This document shows, piece after piece, positions 49,353 through 61,659 of a stretch of DNA of 64,000 bases. Every line of letters starts with the position of its first letter. The stretch's first letter is position 1. The notes under the pieces were generated by a model. It saw only the letters and a list, made by a program, of their open reading frames with translations, searched no databases and was not told the DNA's origin. The translations under genes and the position numbers were made by a program. The stretch is from Xiphias gladius (Eukaryota; Chordata; Actinopteri; Istiophoriformes; Xiphiidae), in assembly GCF_016859285.1 (NCBI RefSeq), contig NC_053409.1, positions 24,151,476 to 24,215,475 on the forward strand, written 5' to 3'.

Positions 49353-49800
49353 TGAGCTCAGTAGCAGCCAAACAACATAATATCAACATACTTCTATTGG
49401 AGCTTTAACAGATGAGAGCCGTAAACAACTTTTTTTGACAACTGCAGAAAAGCCCACTCAGAACATGCTTCCTTAATCAGTGTCTCAAACCCAAACACTA
49501 AACAGTCCTCAACAGTGGAGAAGAAACAAAGTCTTCCCACCAGTTTCCTGCTCTGAAGGAAACATCTGAACTCTTCATCGCGGGCAGCGAGACCAGACTC
49601 TTTAGAAACACATTTCTCAAGACAACAACTAAAGAAATGATCCCTGAAAGTATAGTCTTGGCTTGTTTTGGATGGTTCTCAGGGTCTTATATCTGGAGAC
49701 GAGCACTTTCACTCCTGGTGAGCTCCAGTGAGTCAGAAAGTCACACCTCTGCTGATCACTGCTTTGTCTCGAACTTCATCATCAGAAACTCTTATAAACT
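49353..49800 (+). repeat. Older satellite-type unit with distinct leader
   Basis: The leader GAGCTCAGTAGCAGCCAAAC...GCAGAAAAGCC (49,353-49,453) precedes a unit start at 49454. Its right part runs into GAGTCAGAAAGTCACACCTC, not the GAGTCACAAGGACAAACCTC of array units. The leader recurs at 51,999-52,100, so this is an older unit type. Confidence 0.85.
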
Positions 49801-50149
49801 TTTTGGCACTTAAAACGTTCATCATTCACAGATTTTAGGAACCACCTTAAAAACTCTTTGCCATGGTCCAGCCAGATGTCAATAAAATCTCACTTTTGCA
49901 AGTTTGAGCTTAGGGACTTGTTGCTCTGACAGCAGTTCCAGATGAATTTTAAGAAAGATTCGAAGAACCAAAAAAATCCAAACTCATTTCAAATCGTTTT
50001 TATTCTAATCTGGATAACTTGGTTTTCCACGTACGGAGAACAGGGCCCAGGGGTATGGATCACGAAGCAAATTCAACTTGGTCTGAAAATCTGAGCCGGC
50101 TGACCCCCTAATCTCGCTTCATGGTACAGGCCCCGGCGGTGCTTGTTTG

Positions 50150-50245
50150 TTTTATTGGTTTAATTATTTATAGGGGACAGTGCGCATTAATCACCACTGA
50201 CATTAACATCAGTGAGAATGTGCTCGACAGCTAATTTGCGCCCGT
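50150..50245. repeat. Teleost repeat fragment (TTTATAGGGGACAGTGCGCA)
   Basis: TTTATAGGGGACAGTGCGCA, TTAATCACCACTGACATTAA and GACAGCTAATTTGCGCCCG match phrases of a common fish repeat. Confidence 0.45.
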
Positions 50246-50249
50246 AGTC

Positions 50250-51875
50250 TCGACACAACTAAAACAGGTAAATGATAAATAGCATTTTCTACATAACTGA
50301 GTTACAGTGAAAATGAGAGACCTAAGAAACTGGAGGAAATGAAACAACACAATGAGACAAATATATAACAACTACAAACAAGTTAATCTATAAAAACAAC
50401 AGACCATTAGCGCTTAAGTGTGAGCAGATTTTACCATAATTTAAGTCTGATTTTAGAAATTGCTGTATGTTGTGTTCATGTGTCTGTTTCTAAGGAGGAA
50501 GGGAAGTTGGCTTTGTTAGTGTGAAGTGTTTTAACACATTCCCTTGGACCGTAGGGGCTCTTTTAAAGTGCCAAAGTTTCCATCCACAATTTCATCTAAA
50601 AAAAAACGACTTGGCTCAGTTCAATGCAATAGTCATCCACTGAGTTCCCAAGAGCCATCACGTTGAAGGGCATCTTAGTAAGACAATGAGCCCCTGTCTT
50701 TCCAGGCTGCTCTCTTCCTGTTTGCTCGCTTTCCAATCTTTATTATAGCAGGATTTGACTTGTTAAGAACGCCTAGCGGCATTCAGAAAAAGAGCGTCTT
50801 GAGCATAAATCATGGCAGGCTGAATCTGTCCAAGAAGCAAACTATTCAGAGCTTATTCTAATATACTAATAATGATTGTGCAACATTTTGGCACTTAGTA
50901 TATGAAATATTAAAGAAATAACCCAAAATGAAATAAGCTGATAGCCACCACTATTTTCAAATGTGAAAACCTAAAAGTTGAGGATTTGTGACTTATGATC
51001 TACAGATTTATTTACTTTGTTTTTTATTTAATACATACTGAAAATGGGTTGGAAAAAAATTAAACTCAAGATCCACTTAACATCCCTTTCTGAAGCTTTC
51101 AGCTGTGTCACATGGCCTTAGTCAGAGGAGGATAAGTCCTGCCCAGCTGTCCCTGACACCTTTCATGTCTAACTTTAGAGCCAGCAGATGACAATAAGTC
51201 CCAAAAGTGCAATGGATGAAATGATAATGGCTACTGAGTTGCATGTCCACTGGTGCATCTCTAGGACAGCTGGACGGGCTCCATCTGCTGATGAATAATA
51301 ATGGAATATGCTTGAAAGCTCTGGAAAGGCCTGTGAACTGGACCTTGAGCTGGGATTGTTTTGTAAAATGTGCTTGAACTGGGTCCATGACCACAAAGTG
51401 AGATTAGTGGGTTATCCAGCTATCTTTGGGTTATACCTAGGTTTACCAGTATCACCAAGCTGGCTCACATATAATAAACAGCAACCCATATTTTTTTAGA
51501 TCATTCAAATCATTTTTGCTGTTCCAGGCTTTCGTTTTCCACTCTGGTTGTAAAACAGAGCTTCTAAGAAATGGAGCAATCGTTTACCACAATAAATAAT
51601 CACATTATGCATTTTGATTGCAAAAAAAAGTCTTTGATTCCAAACAGGATTCATTACAGTGTCAGTGCTTTTACACTCTTATTCCATCGCTGCAGTTCAG
51701 AATAATATGACTTTGTGATGAAGATTGGAAATAAAAACTAAAAAAATAATAATTAATCAGCTCCCATGTAAATAAATTTCAGTCAGAAAGACCTCATCAG
51801 GCATTAACTACTTTTTCTCCTCTCCTCCCCTCGATCTCTGCTTCAGGAGCAGAAACACTCTGACATTACTTTTGA
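50250..51875. other. No gene recognised
   Basis: AT-rich spacer between the old satellite-type pieces. Nothing is recognisable. Confidence 0.5.
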
Positions 51876-51883
51876 CTTTTGTA

Positions 51884-52100
51884 TGACTGTTTCTCAGGGT
51901 CTTATGTCTGGAGACGAGCACTTTCTGGTGAGCTCCAGTGAGTCAGAAAGTCACACCTCTGCTGACCACTGCTTTGTCTTGAACTTCAGCATCAGAAACT
52001 GAGCTCAGTAGCAGCTAAACAACATAATATCAACATACTTCTATTGGAGCTTTAACAGCTTAGAGCCTTAAATTAATTTTTTTGACAACTGCAGAAAAGC
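51884..52100 (+). repeat. Partial old satellite-type unit leading into block 2
   Basis: TGTTTCTCAGGGTCTTATGT, then GGAGACGAGCACTTTCTGGT, GAGTCAGAAAGTCACACCTC, then the GAGCTCAGTAGCAGC leader to 52100. It shows the order of the old unit: core, AGAAAGTCACACC tail, leader, next core. Confidence 0.85.
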
Positions 52101-55100
52101 CCACTCAGAACATGCTTCCTCAATCAGTGTCTCAAACACAAACACTGAACAGTCCTCAACAGTGGAGAAGAAACAAAGTCTTCCCACCAGCTTCCTGCTC
52201 TGAAGGAAACATCTGAACTCTTCATCGCGGGCAGCGAGACCAGACTCTTTAGAAACACATTTCTCAAGTCAACAACTAAAGAAATGATCCCTGAAAGTAT
52301 AGTCTTGGTTTGCTTTGGATGTTTCTCAGGGTCTTATATCTACAGACGAGCACTTTCACTCCTGGTGAGCTCCAGTGAGTCACAAGGACAAACCTCCCAC
52401 AATCACAGTAACAAACAACTTTTCCTTCAGGTACTGTGTTAGAAAAATGCAAGAAATTGCAAAGTCCAGTGTGAGTTAAACATCCATGAGTTTAAAGGCT
52501 AATCAGATGATTCATTATCAATTAATCTGCTATTTATTTTTTTCGATTAATCAAATAATGGTTCAGTCTATGAAATGTCACCTAATAGTGAAAATAAGTG
52601 CCATCACAACTTCCCAGGGCCCAAAGTTACGCATTCAAATGTCCAAAAACCCAATGAAATTCAGTTTACAATGACATAAGACTAAGAAAAGCAGCAAATC
52701 CCCCCATTTGAGAAACTGGACTCAGCGAATGTTTGGCATCTTTGCTTTAAAAATGACAGAACAATTATCAAAACTGTTTTCTGTTGATTCATTGATTAAT
52801 CGACTAATGCTGATGCTGCTGTGGCACCACAGTGGTCTCAGTGAAATAAAGGAGGAGGTTGCATTTCAAGACTTTCAACATTTCAAAAATGTCACTAAAA
52901 GAGGAAAACAAGCCAAACAAGAAACAAAAAAATGCCATTGCATAAGTAGGTGAACATCTTCATTTTATTTGCATATGGGGCACTTTTGTCTTTTAAGAAA
53001 GCATTGAGAAATAAATATGATTTAATATAAGTTCAGAACATTCTTTAAGTTGCATTTTATTAAAGCAAGTAGCTGTCCACTCAGAACATGTTTCCCCAAC
53101 CAGTGTCTCATTGAGAAACACTGAACAGTCCTCAACAGTGGAGAAGAAACAAAGTCTTCCCACCAGCTTCCTGCTCTGAAGGAAACATCTGAACTCTTCA
53201 TCGTGGGCAGCGAGACCAGACTCTTTAGAAACACATTTCTCAAGTCAACAACTAAAGAAATGATCCCTGAAAGTATAGTCTTGGTTTGCTTTGGATGTTT
53301 CTCAGGGTCTTATATCTACAGACGAGCACTTTCACTCCTGGTGAGCTCCAGTGAGTCACAAGGACAGACCTCCCACAATCACAGTAACAAACAACTTTTC
53401 CTTCAGGTACTGTGTTAGAAAAATGCAAGAAATTGCAAAGTCCAGTGTGAGTAAAACATCCATGAGTTTAAAGGCGAATGTTTGGCATCTTTGCTTTAAA
53501 AATGACAGAACAATTATCAAAACTGTTTTCTGTTGATTCATTGATTAATCGACTAATGCTGATGCTGCTGTGGCACCACAGTGGTCTCAGTGAAAAAAAG
53601 GAGGAGGTTGCATTTCAAAACTTTCGACATTTCAGAAATGTCACTAAAAGAGGAAAACAAGCCAAACAAGAAACAAAAAAATGCCATTGCATAAGTAGGT
53701 GAACATCTTCATTTTATTTGCATATGGGGCACTTTTGTCTTTTAAGAGAGCATTGAGAAATAAATATGATTTTATATAAGTTCAGAATGTTCTTTAAGTT
53801 GCACTTTGTTAAAGCAAGTAGTTGTCCACTCAGAACATGTTTCCCCAACCAGTATCTCATTGAGAAACACTGAACAGTCCTCAACAGTGGAGAAGAAACA
53901 AAGTCTTCCCACCAGCTTCCTGCTCTGAAGGAAACATCTGAACTCTTCATCGTGGGCAGCGAGACCAGACTCTTTAGAAACACATTTCTCAAATCAACAA
54001 CTAAAGAAATGATCCCTGAAAGTATAGTCTTGGTTTGCTTTGGATGTTTCTCAGGGTCTTATATCTACAGACGAGCACTTTCACTCCTGGTGAGCTCCAG
54101 TGAGTCACAAGGACAGACCTCCCACAATCACAGTAACAAACAACTTTTCCTTCAGGTACTGTGTTAGAAAAATGCAAGAAATTGCAAAGTCCAGTGTGAG
54201 TAAAACATCCATGAGTTTAAAGGCGAATGTTTGGCATCTTTGCTTTAAAAATGACAGAACAATTATCAAAACTGTTTTCTGTTGATTCATTGATTAATCG
54301 ACTAATGTTGATGCTGCTGTGGCACCACAGTGGTCTCAGTGAAATAAAGGAGGAGGTTGCATTTCAAAACTTTCGACATTTCAGAAATGTCACTAAAAGA
54401 GGAAAACAAGCTAAAGAAGAAACAAAAAAATGCCATTGCATAAGTAGTTGAACATCTTCATTTTATTTGCATATGGGGCACTTTTGTCTTTTAAGAGAGC
54501 ATTGAGCTCCCAAGAAATAAATATGATTTAACGTAAGTTCATAACCTTCTTTAAGTTGCACTTTGTTAAAGCAAGTAGTTGTCCACTCAGAACATGTTTC
54601 CCCAACCAGTATCTCATTGAGAAACACTGAACAGTCCTCAACAGTGGAGAAGAAACAAAGTCTTCCCACCAGCTTCCTGCTCTGAAGGAAACATCTGAAC
54701 TCTTCATCGTGGGCAGCGAGACCAGACTCTTTAGAAACACATTTCTCAAATCAACAACTAAAGAAATGATCCCTGAAAGTATAGTCTTGGTTTGCTTTGG
54801 CTGTTTCTCAGGGTCTTATATCTACAGACGAGCACTTTCACTCCTGGTGAGCTCCAGTGAGTCACAAGGACAGACCTCCCACAATCACAGTAACAAACAA
54901 CTTTTCCTTCAGGTACTGTGTTAGAAAAATGCAAGAAATTGCAAAGTCCAGTGTGAGTAAAACATCCATGAGTTTAAAGGCTTATCAATTCAATTAATAT
55001 ATTTTTTTATTTTTTTTAATCAAATAATCAATCCTATAAATGTTCACCTAATAGTGAAAATAAGTGCCATCACAACTTCCCACAACCCAAAGTTACGCAA

Positions 55101-58091
55101 AAAATGTTCAAAAACCCAAAACCCCCAATGATATTCACACAACAATAAAGAGAAAAAAAGCAAAATCCCCCCATTTGAGAAACTGGACTCAGCGAATGTT
55201 TGGCATCTTTGCTTTAAAAATGACAGAACAATTATCAAAACTGTTTTCTGTTGATTCATTGATTAATCGCCTAATGTTGATGCTGCTGTGGCACCACAGT
55301 GGTCTCAGTGAAATAAAGGAGGAGGTTGCATTTCAAAACTTTCGACATTTCAGAGATGTCACTAAAAGAGGAAAACAAGCCAAACAAGAAACAAAAAAAT
55401 GCCATCGCGTAAGTAGGTGAACATCTTCATTTTATTTGCATATGGGGCACTTTTGTCTTTTAAGAGAGCATTGAGCTCCCAAGAAATAAATATGATTTAA
55501 TGTAAGTTCATAACCTTCTTTAAGTTGCACTTTGTTAAAGCAAGTAGTTGTCCACTCAGAACAATTTTCCCCAACCAGTATCTCATTGAGAAACACTGAA
55601 CAGTCCTCAACAGTGGAGAAGAAACAAAGTCTTCCCACCAGCTTCCTGCTCTGAAGGAAACATCTGAACTCTTCATCGTGGGCAGCGAGACCAGACTCTT
55701 TAGAAACACATTTCTCAAATCAACAACTAAAGAAATGATCCCTGAAAGTATAGTCTTGGTTTGCTTTGGATGTTTCTCAGGGTCTTATATCTACAGACGA
55801 GCACTTTCACTCCTGGTGAGCTCCAGTGAGTCACAAGGACAGACCTCCCACAATCACAGTAACAAACAACTTTTCCTTCAGGTACTGTGTTAGAAAAATG
55901 CAAGAAATTGCAAAGTCCAGTGTGAGTAAAACATCCATGAGTTTAAAGGCGAATGTTTGGCATCTTTGCTTTAAAAATGACAGAACAATTATCAAAACTG
56001 TTTTCTCTTGATTCATTGATTAATCGACTAATGCTGATGCTGCTGTGGCACCACAGTGGTCTCAGTGAAATAAAGGAGGTGGTTGCATTTCAAGACTTTT
56101 GACATTTCAAAAATGTCACTAAAAGAGGAAAACAAGCCAAACAAGAAACAAAAAAATGCCATTGCATAAGTAGGTGAACATCTTCATTTTATTTGCATAT
56201 GGGGCACTTTTGTCTTTTAAGAGAGCATTGAGCTCCCAAGAAAATAATATGATTTAATGTAAGTTCAGAATGTTCTTTAAGTTGCACTTTGTTAAAGCAA
56301 GGTGCTGTCCACTCAGAACATGTTTCCCCAACCAATATCTCATTGAGAAACACTGAACAGTCCTCAACAGTGGAGAAGAAACAAAGTCTTCCCACCAGCT
56401 TCCTGCTCTGAAGGAAACATCTGAACTCTTCATCGTGGGCAGCGAGACCAGACTCTTTAGAAACACATTTCTCAAGACAACAACTAAAGAAATGATCCCT
56501 GAAAGTATAGTCTTGGTTTGCTTTGGATGTTTCTCAGGGTCTTATATCTACAGACGAGCACTTTCACTCCTGGTGAGCTCCAGTGAGTCACAAGGACAGA
56601 CCTCCCACAATCACAGTAACAAACAACTTTTCCTTCAGGTACTGTGTTAGAAAAATGCAAGAAATTGCAAAGTCCAGTGTGAGTAAAACATCCATGAGTT
56701 TAAAGGCTAATCAGATGATTCATTATCAATTAATAAATTATTTTTTTTTTTTTCATTAATCAAATAATGGTTCAGTGAAATGTCACCTAATAGTGAAAAA
56801 AAAAATAAGTGCCACAACAACCAGGGCCAAAGTTACGCATTCAAATGTCCAAAAAAACCATGAAAAAATTCAGTTTAATGACACAAATACTAAAAAAAGC
56901 AGCAAATCCCCCCATTTGAGAAACTGGAGTCAGCGAATGTTTGGCATCTTTGCTTTAAAAATGACAGAACAATTATCAAAACTGTTTTCTGTTGATTCAT
57001 TGATTAATCGACTAATGCTGATGCTGCTGTGGCACCACAGTGGTCTCAGTGAAATAAAGGAGGAGGTTGCATTTCAAGACTTTCAACATTTCAAAAATGT
57101 CACTAAAAGAGGAAAACAAGCCAAACAAGAAACAAAAAAATGCCATTGCATAAGTAGGTGAACATCTTCATTTTATTTGCATATGGGGCACTTTTGTCTT
57201 TTAAGAGAGCATTGAGCTCCCAAGAAAATAATATGATTTAATGTAAGTTCATAACCTTCTTTAAGTTGCACTTTGTTAAAGCAAGGTGCTGTCCACTCAG
57301 AACATGTTTCCCCAACCAATATCTCATTGAGAAACACTGAACAGTCCTCAACAGTGGAGAAGAAACAGTCTTCCCACCAGCTTCCTGCTCTGAAGGAAAC
57401 ATCTGAACTGTTCATCGCAGGCAGCGAAACCAGACTCTTTAGAAACACATTTCTCAAATCAACAACTAAAGAAATGATTCCTGAAAGTATAGTCTTGATT
57501 TGCTTTGGCTGTTTCTCAGGGTCTTATATCTACAGACGAGCACTTTCACTCCTGGTGAGCTCCAGTGAGTCACAAGGACAAACCTCCCACAATCACAGTA
57601 ACAAACAACTTTTCCTTCAGGTACTGTGTTAGAAAAATGCAAGAAATTGCAAAGTCCAGTGTGAGTAAAACATCCATGTCTCTAAAGGCGAATGTTTGGC
57701 ATCTTTGCTTTAAAAATGACAGAACAATTATCAAAACTGTTTTCTGTTGATTCATTGATTAATCGCCTAATGCTGATGCTGCTGTGGCACCACAGTGGTC
57801 TCAGTGAAATAAAGGAGGAGGTTGCATTTCAAAACTTTAGACATTTCAGAAATGTCACTAAAAGAGGAAAACAAGCTAAAGAAGAAACAAAAAAATGCCA
57901 TCGTGTAAGTAGGTGAACATCTTCATTTTACTTGCATATGGGGCACTTTTGTCTTTTAAGAGAGCATTGAGCTCCCAAGAAATAAATATGATTTAACGTA
58001 AGTTCAGAACCTTCTTTAAGTTGCACTTTGTTAAAACAAGTATCTACCCACTCAGAACATGTTTCCGCAACCAGTGTCTCATTGAGAAACA
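52101..58091 (+). repeat. Satellite block 2, seven units plus a stub, long and short forms
   Basis: Units start at 52101, 53077, 53826, 54583, 55552, 56309 and 57293, with a truncated eighth at 58048. Lengths are 976, 749, 757, 969, 757, 984 and 755 bp: long, short, short, long, short, long, short. Long units carry the MITE nearly whole; short units lack 227 bp of it with the same junction (AAAGGC|GAATGTTTGG). Most units also hold an octamer ATTTGCAT followed by ATGGGGCAC. Units differ by a few per cent at most by eye. The block stops within GAGAAACAAGGCCTC near 58091. Confidence 0.97.
52500..52726 (+). mobile_element. MITE segment present in long satellite units, deleted in short ones
   Basis: Begins TAATCAGATGATTCATTATC and runs through TTTTTTCGATTAATCAAATA, TATGAAATGTCACCTAATAG and CAATGAAATTCAGTTTACAA to GAGAAACTGGACTCAGC. 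The remaining right part (GAATGTTTGGCATCTTTGC ... GATTAATCGACTAATG) is kept in all units. The order matches the abundant teleost GATTAATCGATTA-type MITE. The equivalent segment is also in the units at 54583 (altered) and 56309. Confidence 0.8.
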
Positions 58092-59255
58092 AGGCCTCTT
58101 GTTGAGGGAACAGAATTCAGTGCCCATTAAGACTTTTCAAGACCTGCAGATGCTCAACTGGATCAGATGTACTTTGGTCATTTTGTGTTGAGGAGCAGCA
58201 AAATCATATGATAGCTTTAAAAACTGGTCAGCTGCATGTATGAGAAGTATTACCAACCAAGCTGATTATTTATAATTCAGCGAGGTGTGCCAGAAACTGT
58301 TGTCGCACTTTAAGAAAATGAAAAATATATGGTATTGTGGCCAAAGACTTCTCTGTTTTTTCTGAGGAAGTGAAAACTAAGTTATATTTCTGGGGCAGTT
58401 TGTGTTATGAACTTTATTTATCTTTGTAAGTGAAAGTAAATTTGAAAAGTAAAATGTTATTTTACAAGTATTATTGATGAGGCAGTTAAGATAGTTAGTT
58501 AAATTTGAAAAAAATGAAATATAACAAGGTGATGTTTTTATGAAGCATCAGAACTTGTTTCTCTTTAAAATGATGCCTGACCCATTGTGTGACACTTTAA
58601 ACTGTACATATATCATTCTGAACCATTCATGCATTCATTATCACATCGTAAGAGTTAAAGGAAATGTGCAGGTGGATGAATGGAAAGTAGAGTGGCGTTT
58701 CTCACAGTGTGACTTAACCAACATCCTGATATCAAATGTTATTTGCATCTTATTCTCGGTTCAGTGTTTAACAAACCTGCTGCAGTGAACTTTACAAACC
58801 TGTGAGTCTTGCTGCCTTCAGGACCGATGTGTTTGAGGCTTCGCAGCTGTTTCCCCTGCAGAACCTGCAGAGCAGTAGGTAAGACAAACTGTTCACAACA
58901 TGGCAACATCCAGGTGATAAAGGTTATCGATGGGCTGTAGGGATACAAGACGTCACTATTGATCACGAAGGTGATGGTAAACATGGCTTTTAATTGATAA
59001 AAACGGTGTATTAGAATCATGTACATTGTAAAATATACAGTTTGAATGTTTTATATTAGCATACGTTGTATGTACAGCAAAAAACATACACAGTCACGTG
59101 TGAAATCTGTTTGAAACATCACGTACGATATAATTCACAAACATATATGTACAGTATGTATAAAAATTTGATACACATAGTCTAAAAAGTTCCTTTTATG
59201 AATATTTAAGATTGGTTCATGTGATCATTTATTAAATTTAACCTTATTGTATATT
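58092..59255. other. No gene recognised
   Basis: AT-rich sequence without recognisable exon, repeat or RNA. Confidence 0.5.
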
Positions 59256-59636
59256 AAAGGTGCTATATGTAAGTTTTTACTAACATCAGCATAAACAGCT
59301 GTTTAGTTACCAGTCTAGAGGAAACATTGCAAGTTCAGCATCAAACCTTACTCGCCAGAAGCTGTCTCCAGCAGCGGAGAGCAACCCCAGTGTTAACTCT
59401 TGTTTTGCTTCCGTCACTTCTTTTCTTTGCCGCTGAACGTGGCTTCTTGCCCTACTGGGCGGCGCTACTTCTTCACAGTGACATGCCGGGGCTCGTCGGC
59501 TAGCTAACCTCAGTAGATATCTGTGCAGAGCAATACATGGACGTCTTTGACATAACGTCAAAACTGTTTTGTTGATAATTTTAGTTAATTTTTGATGGTT
59601 TTAAACTAAAATACTTACATACGGTATAGCACCTTT
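59256..59636. mobile_element. Small foldback MITE (AAAGGTGCTATA ends)
   Basis: The left end AAAGGTGCTATATGTAAG and the right end (reverse complement AAAGGTGCTATACCGTATGT) form an inverted repeat, about 381 bp in all. The interior is GC-richer and non-coding. I recall a similar repeat widespread in fish. The target-site duplication is not clear (TATT before, GATA after). Confidence 0.7.
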
Positions 59637-59639
59637 GAT

Positions 59640-60955
59640 ATGGAATTATCACATTGCATTATTTTTTACTTATATAGGTACATAAGAACAAAATATTCAC
59701 TGAGTAAACCTCTGCCATATACTTTATCATAGAATTTACAGTCTGAGCTAATTCGCAAATCTTGATGCTACATGAGTTTTTAAACAATATAAACATAATG
59801 ATATGATTAATATTATCTAGCTGCAGAAGTAATATGAACACATCAGAATACTAGGGCTTTTATGCAGTGAGGAACCAGCTGGACCAAGTTGTTAGCTAAC
59901 AGGATAAAAGAAAGGGAAAAAGTTTCCGAAAGTGGAAGGAAAGGAAAAACAAAATAAAACATATGTAAAAACCCATTAAAAGTACTCATGTTGGTATCCG
60001 GTATCCGTATTCATGCTCTTAAGCATCAGTAGAGGTGGGAAATATCAGATACTGAGATTTAGCAAATCATATTGGTGTATCTCCATGATATTTTAAGAAG
60101 GCAGCCTGTCAGAGCAAAAACTTAGCCCTGAACGTGTCCAAAGACACTAAATATGTGAAGCAGAATGATATACAAGACCTCGAAAACATTCCCAACTGCT
60201 GTTAGGAAGATGAAGAGCATCTTGGATTTCAGCGTTCAACTTAGTCATCATACGGTTTTGACATAATGCTGGAACACACAAACCGAATATATTGTATACA
60301 GTATGTGCAGTATTACTTTGAAGAAGTGGAATATGTTGTGGCATTGTGGCAGATTACCAGGGATTATCCACAACAGGAACAAGGGTTGTCCGAGACTGGC
60401 AGTCCCTTAGAAGAAAACCACCGTCATCTGACTGAGGAGACAATCCACAAATATGTATATTTATAAATATATAAATGGGGGAAATCTGCACATATACAAA
60501 TGATGCTTCTGCGGAGTGTTGAAATAAAACGTCTTGATGTAAGTGAGATATTTCAGGATTTCATTTTTAATACATTTGTCTAAAATCCTGTTTTTACATT
60601 GTCAGTTTTTTGTTGTATACAAAATATAATGTAACCAGTGAATAGAGATATCGTTAAATAAATTCAAAAACTACATTTGGACACATTCAAAACAACGATA
60701 CAAATACATGGTATGTTCATAGGGTGCTGTCAAAAGAACTAATGTAAATTCACGTGTTCAAACCAGACCGGGATCTTTCCCTAACCTTAAAAAAGTGCTG
60801 TGAGTGCCTAAATATAGCCATAAAAAAGTTTAATAATGCTGTAGTCACTACGAGGGAATATTGTACTGCAAGATCAGATATTTTGGCAGAAAACAAATAT
60901 GTTGTCTTTAAACATTTTACTGATATTAACAGATTAACAACATTTCACTTTTCAT
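59640..60955. other. No gene recognised
   Basis: AT-rich with small open frames only. No splice-bounded coding sequence is seen. Confidence 0.5.
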
Positions 60956-61000
60956 TGTAGAAAACCTTATCTGGTGGGTATTACGCTTCCTAGAAGGTAA

Positions 61001-61294
61001 ATCCTCCTTCCATGATGGTTATAATGTTTAGTTTGTGTTGAAACCGTTGGTGTTAATTCAACTATACTTTTGGAGTGCTGTCGAACTGTACTGCATTATA
61101 CGGACAGGTGTTTCTATTATTTTGTCCACCCCGTTTATACCAATGGGGGTTCCGCTAAATACCAGAAACTCAGTATAATGCAGCACAGCTCAAAAGCAAC
61201 CACAGACTTCATTCTCCAAAATGACCGTCGAGTTGAATCAACACCAACAGGTTCAACACAAACCGAACATTATAACCATCATTAAGGAGGGTTT
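61001..61294. mobile_element. Foldback MITE with about 75-bp inverted arms
   Basis: The left arm (61001-61075) includes ATGATGGTTATAATGTTTAG, TTTGTGTTGAAACC and GGTGTTAATTCAAC. The right arm (61214-61294) is its reverse complement with about 10 differences and a few extra bases. The central part is unique. It resembles an abundant fish repeat known to me only by its phrases. Confidence 0.8.
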
Positions 61295-61659
61295 ATTGCA
61301 GGACTGTTGTATTAGACTGCAATTAAAATTAATTGTATAAACAGAATTTCTAGGAAAGAGGTCTGAGGAAATGAGTCCAAAGGAGAGGAGCACATCAACA
61401 ATCGATGGAAATTATTAAGGAGAGTGGTTCCTTTACGAATCCCCTTCCCAGTCCCCAAAGCTAAACAACAGAATTGCTTGTCAGTGCCTTACATGACCTT
61501 TTTCTGATCTGCCACCACTATGGTTAAGGTTTTGGTTAGGTTTTGGGACTTGGTGGAGCTTAGGGAATGACCGTGGCCATGATTAATACAAACCAACACC
61601 GAGAAAGTGTGCATTAGTGTTGGTGCCAGTGTGTTTTGCTGCTGCTTCTCTGCTTTTGC

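Noticed and set aside
44299-57632. A 71-codon open frame (MGSETRLFRNTFL...) repeated in each satellite unit
   Set aside because: It is conserved only because the DNA units are young copies. Other frames and the minus strand are equally open, and nothing in the frame suggests selection or a known protein.
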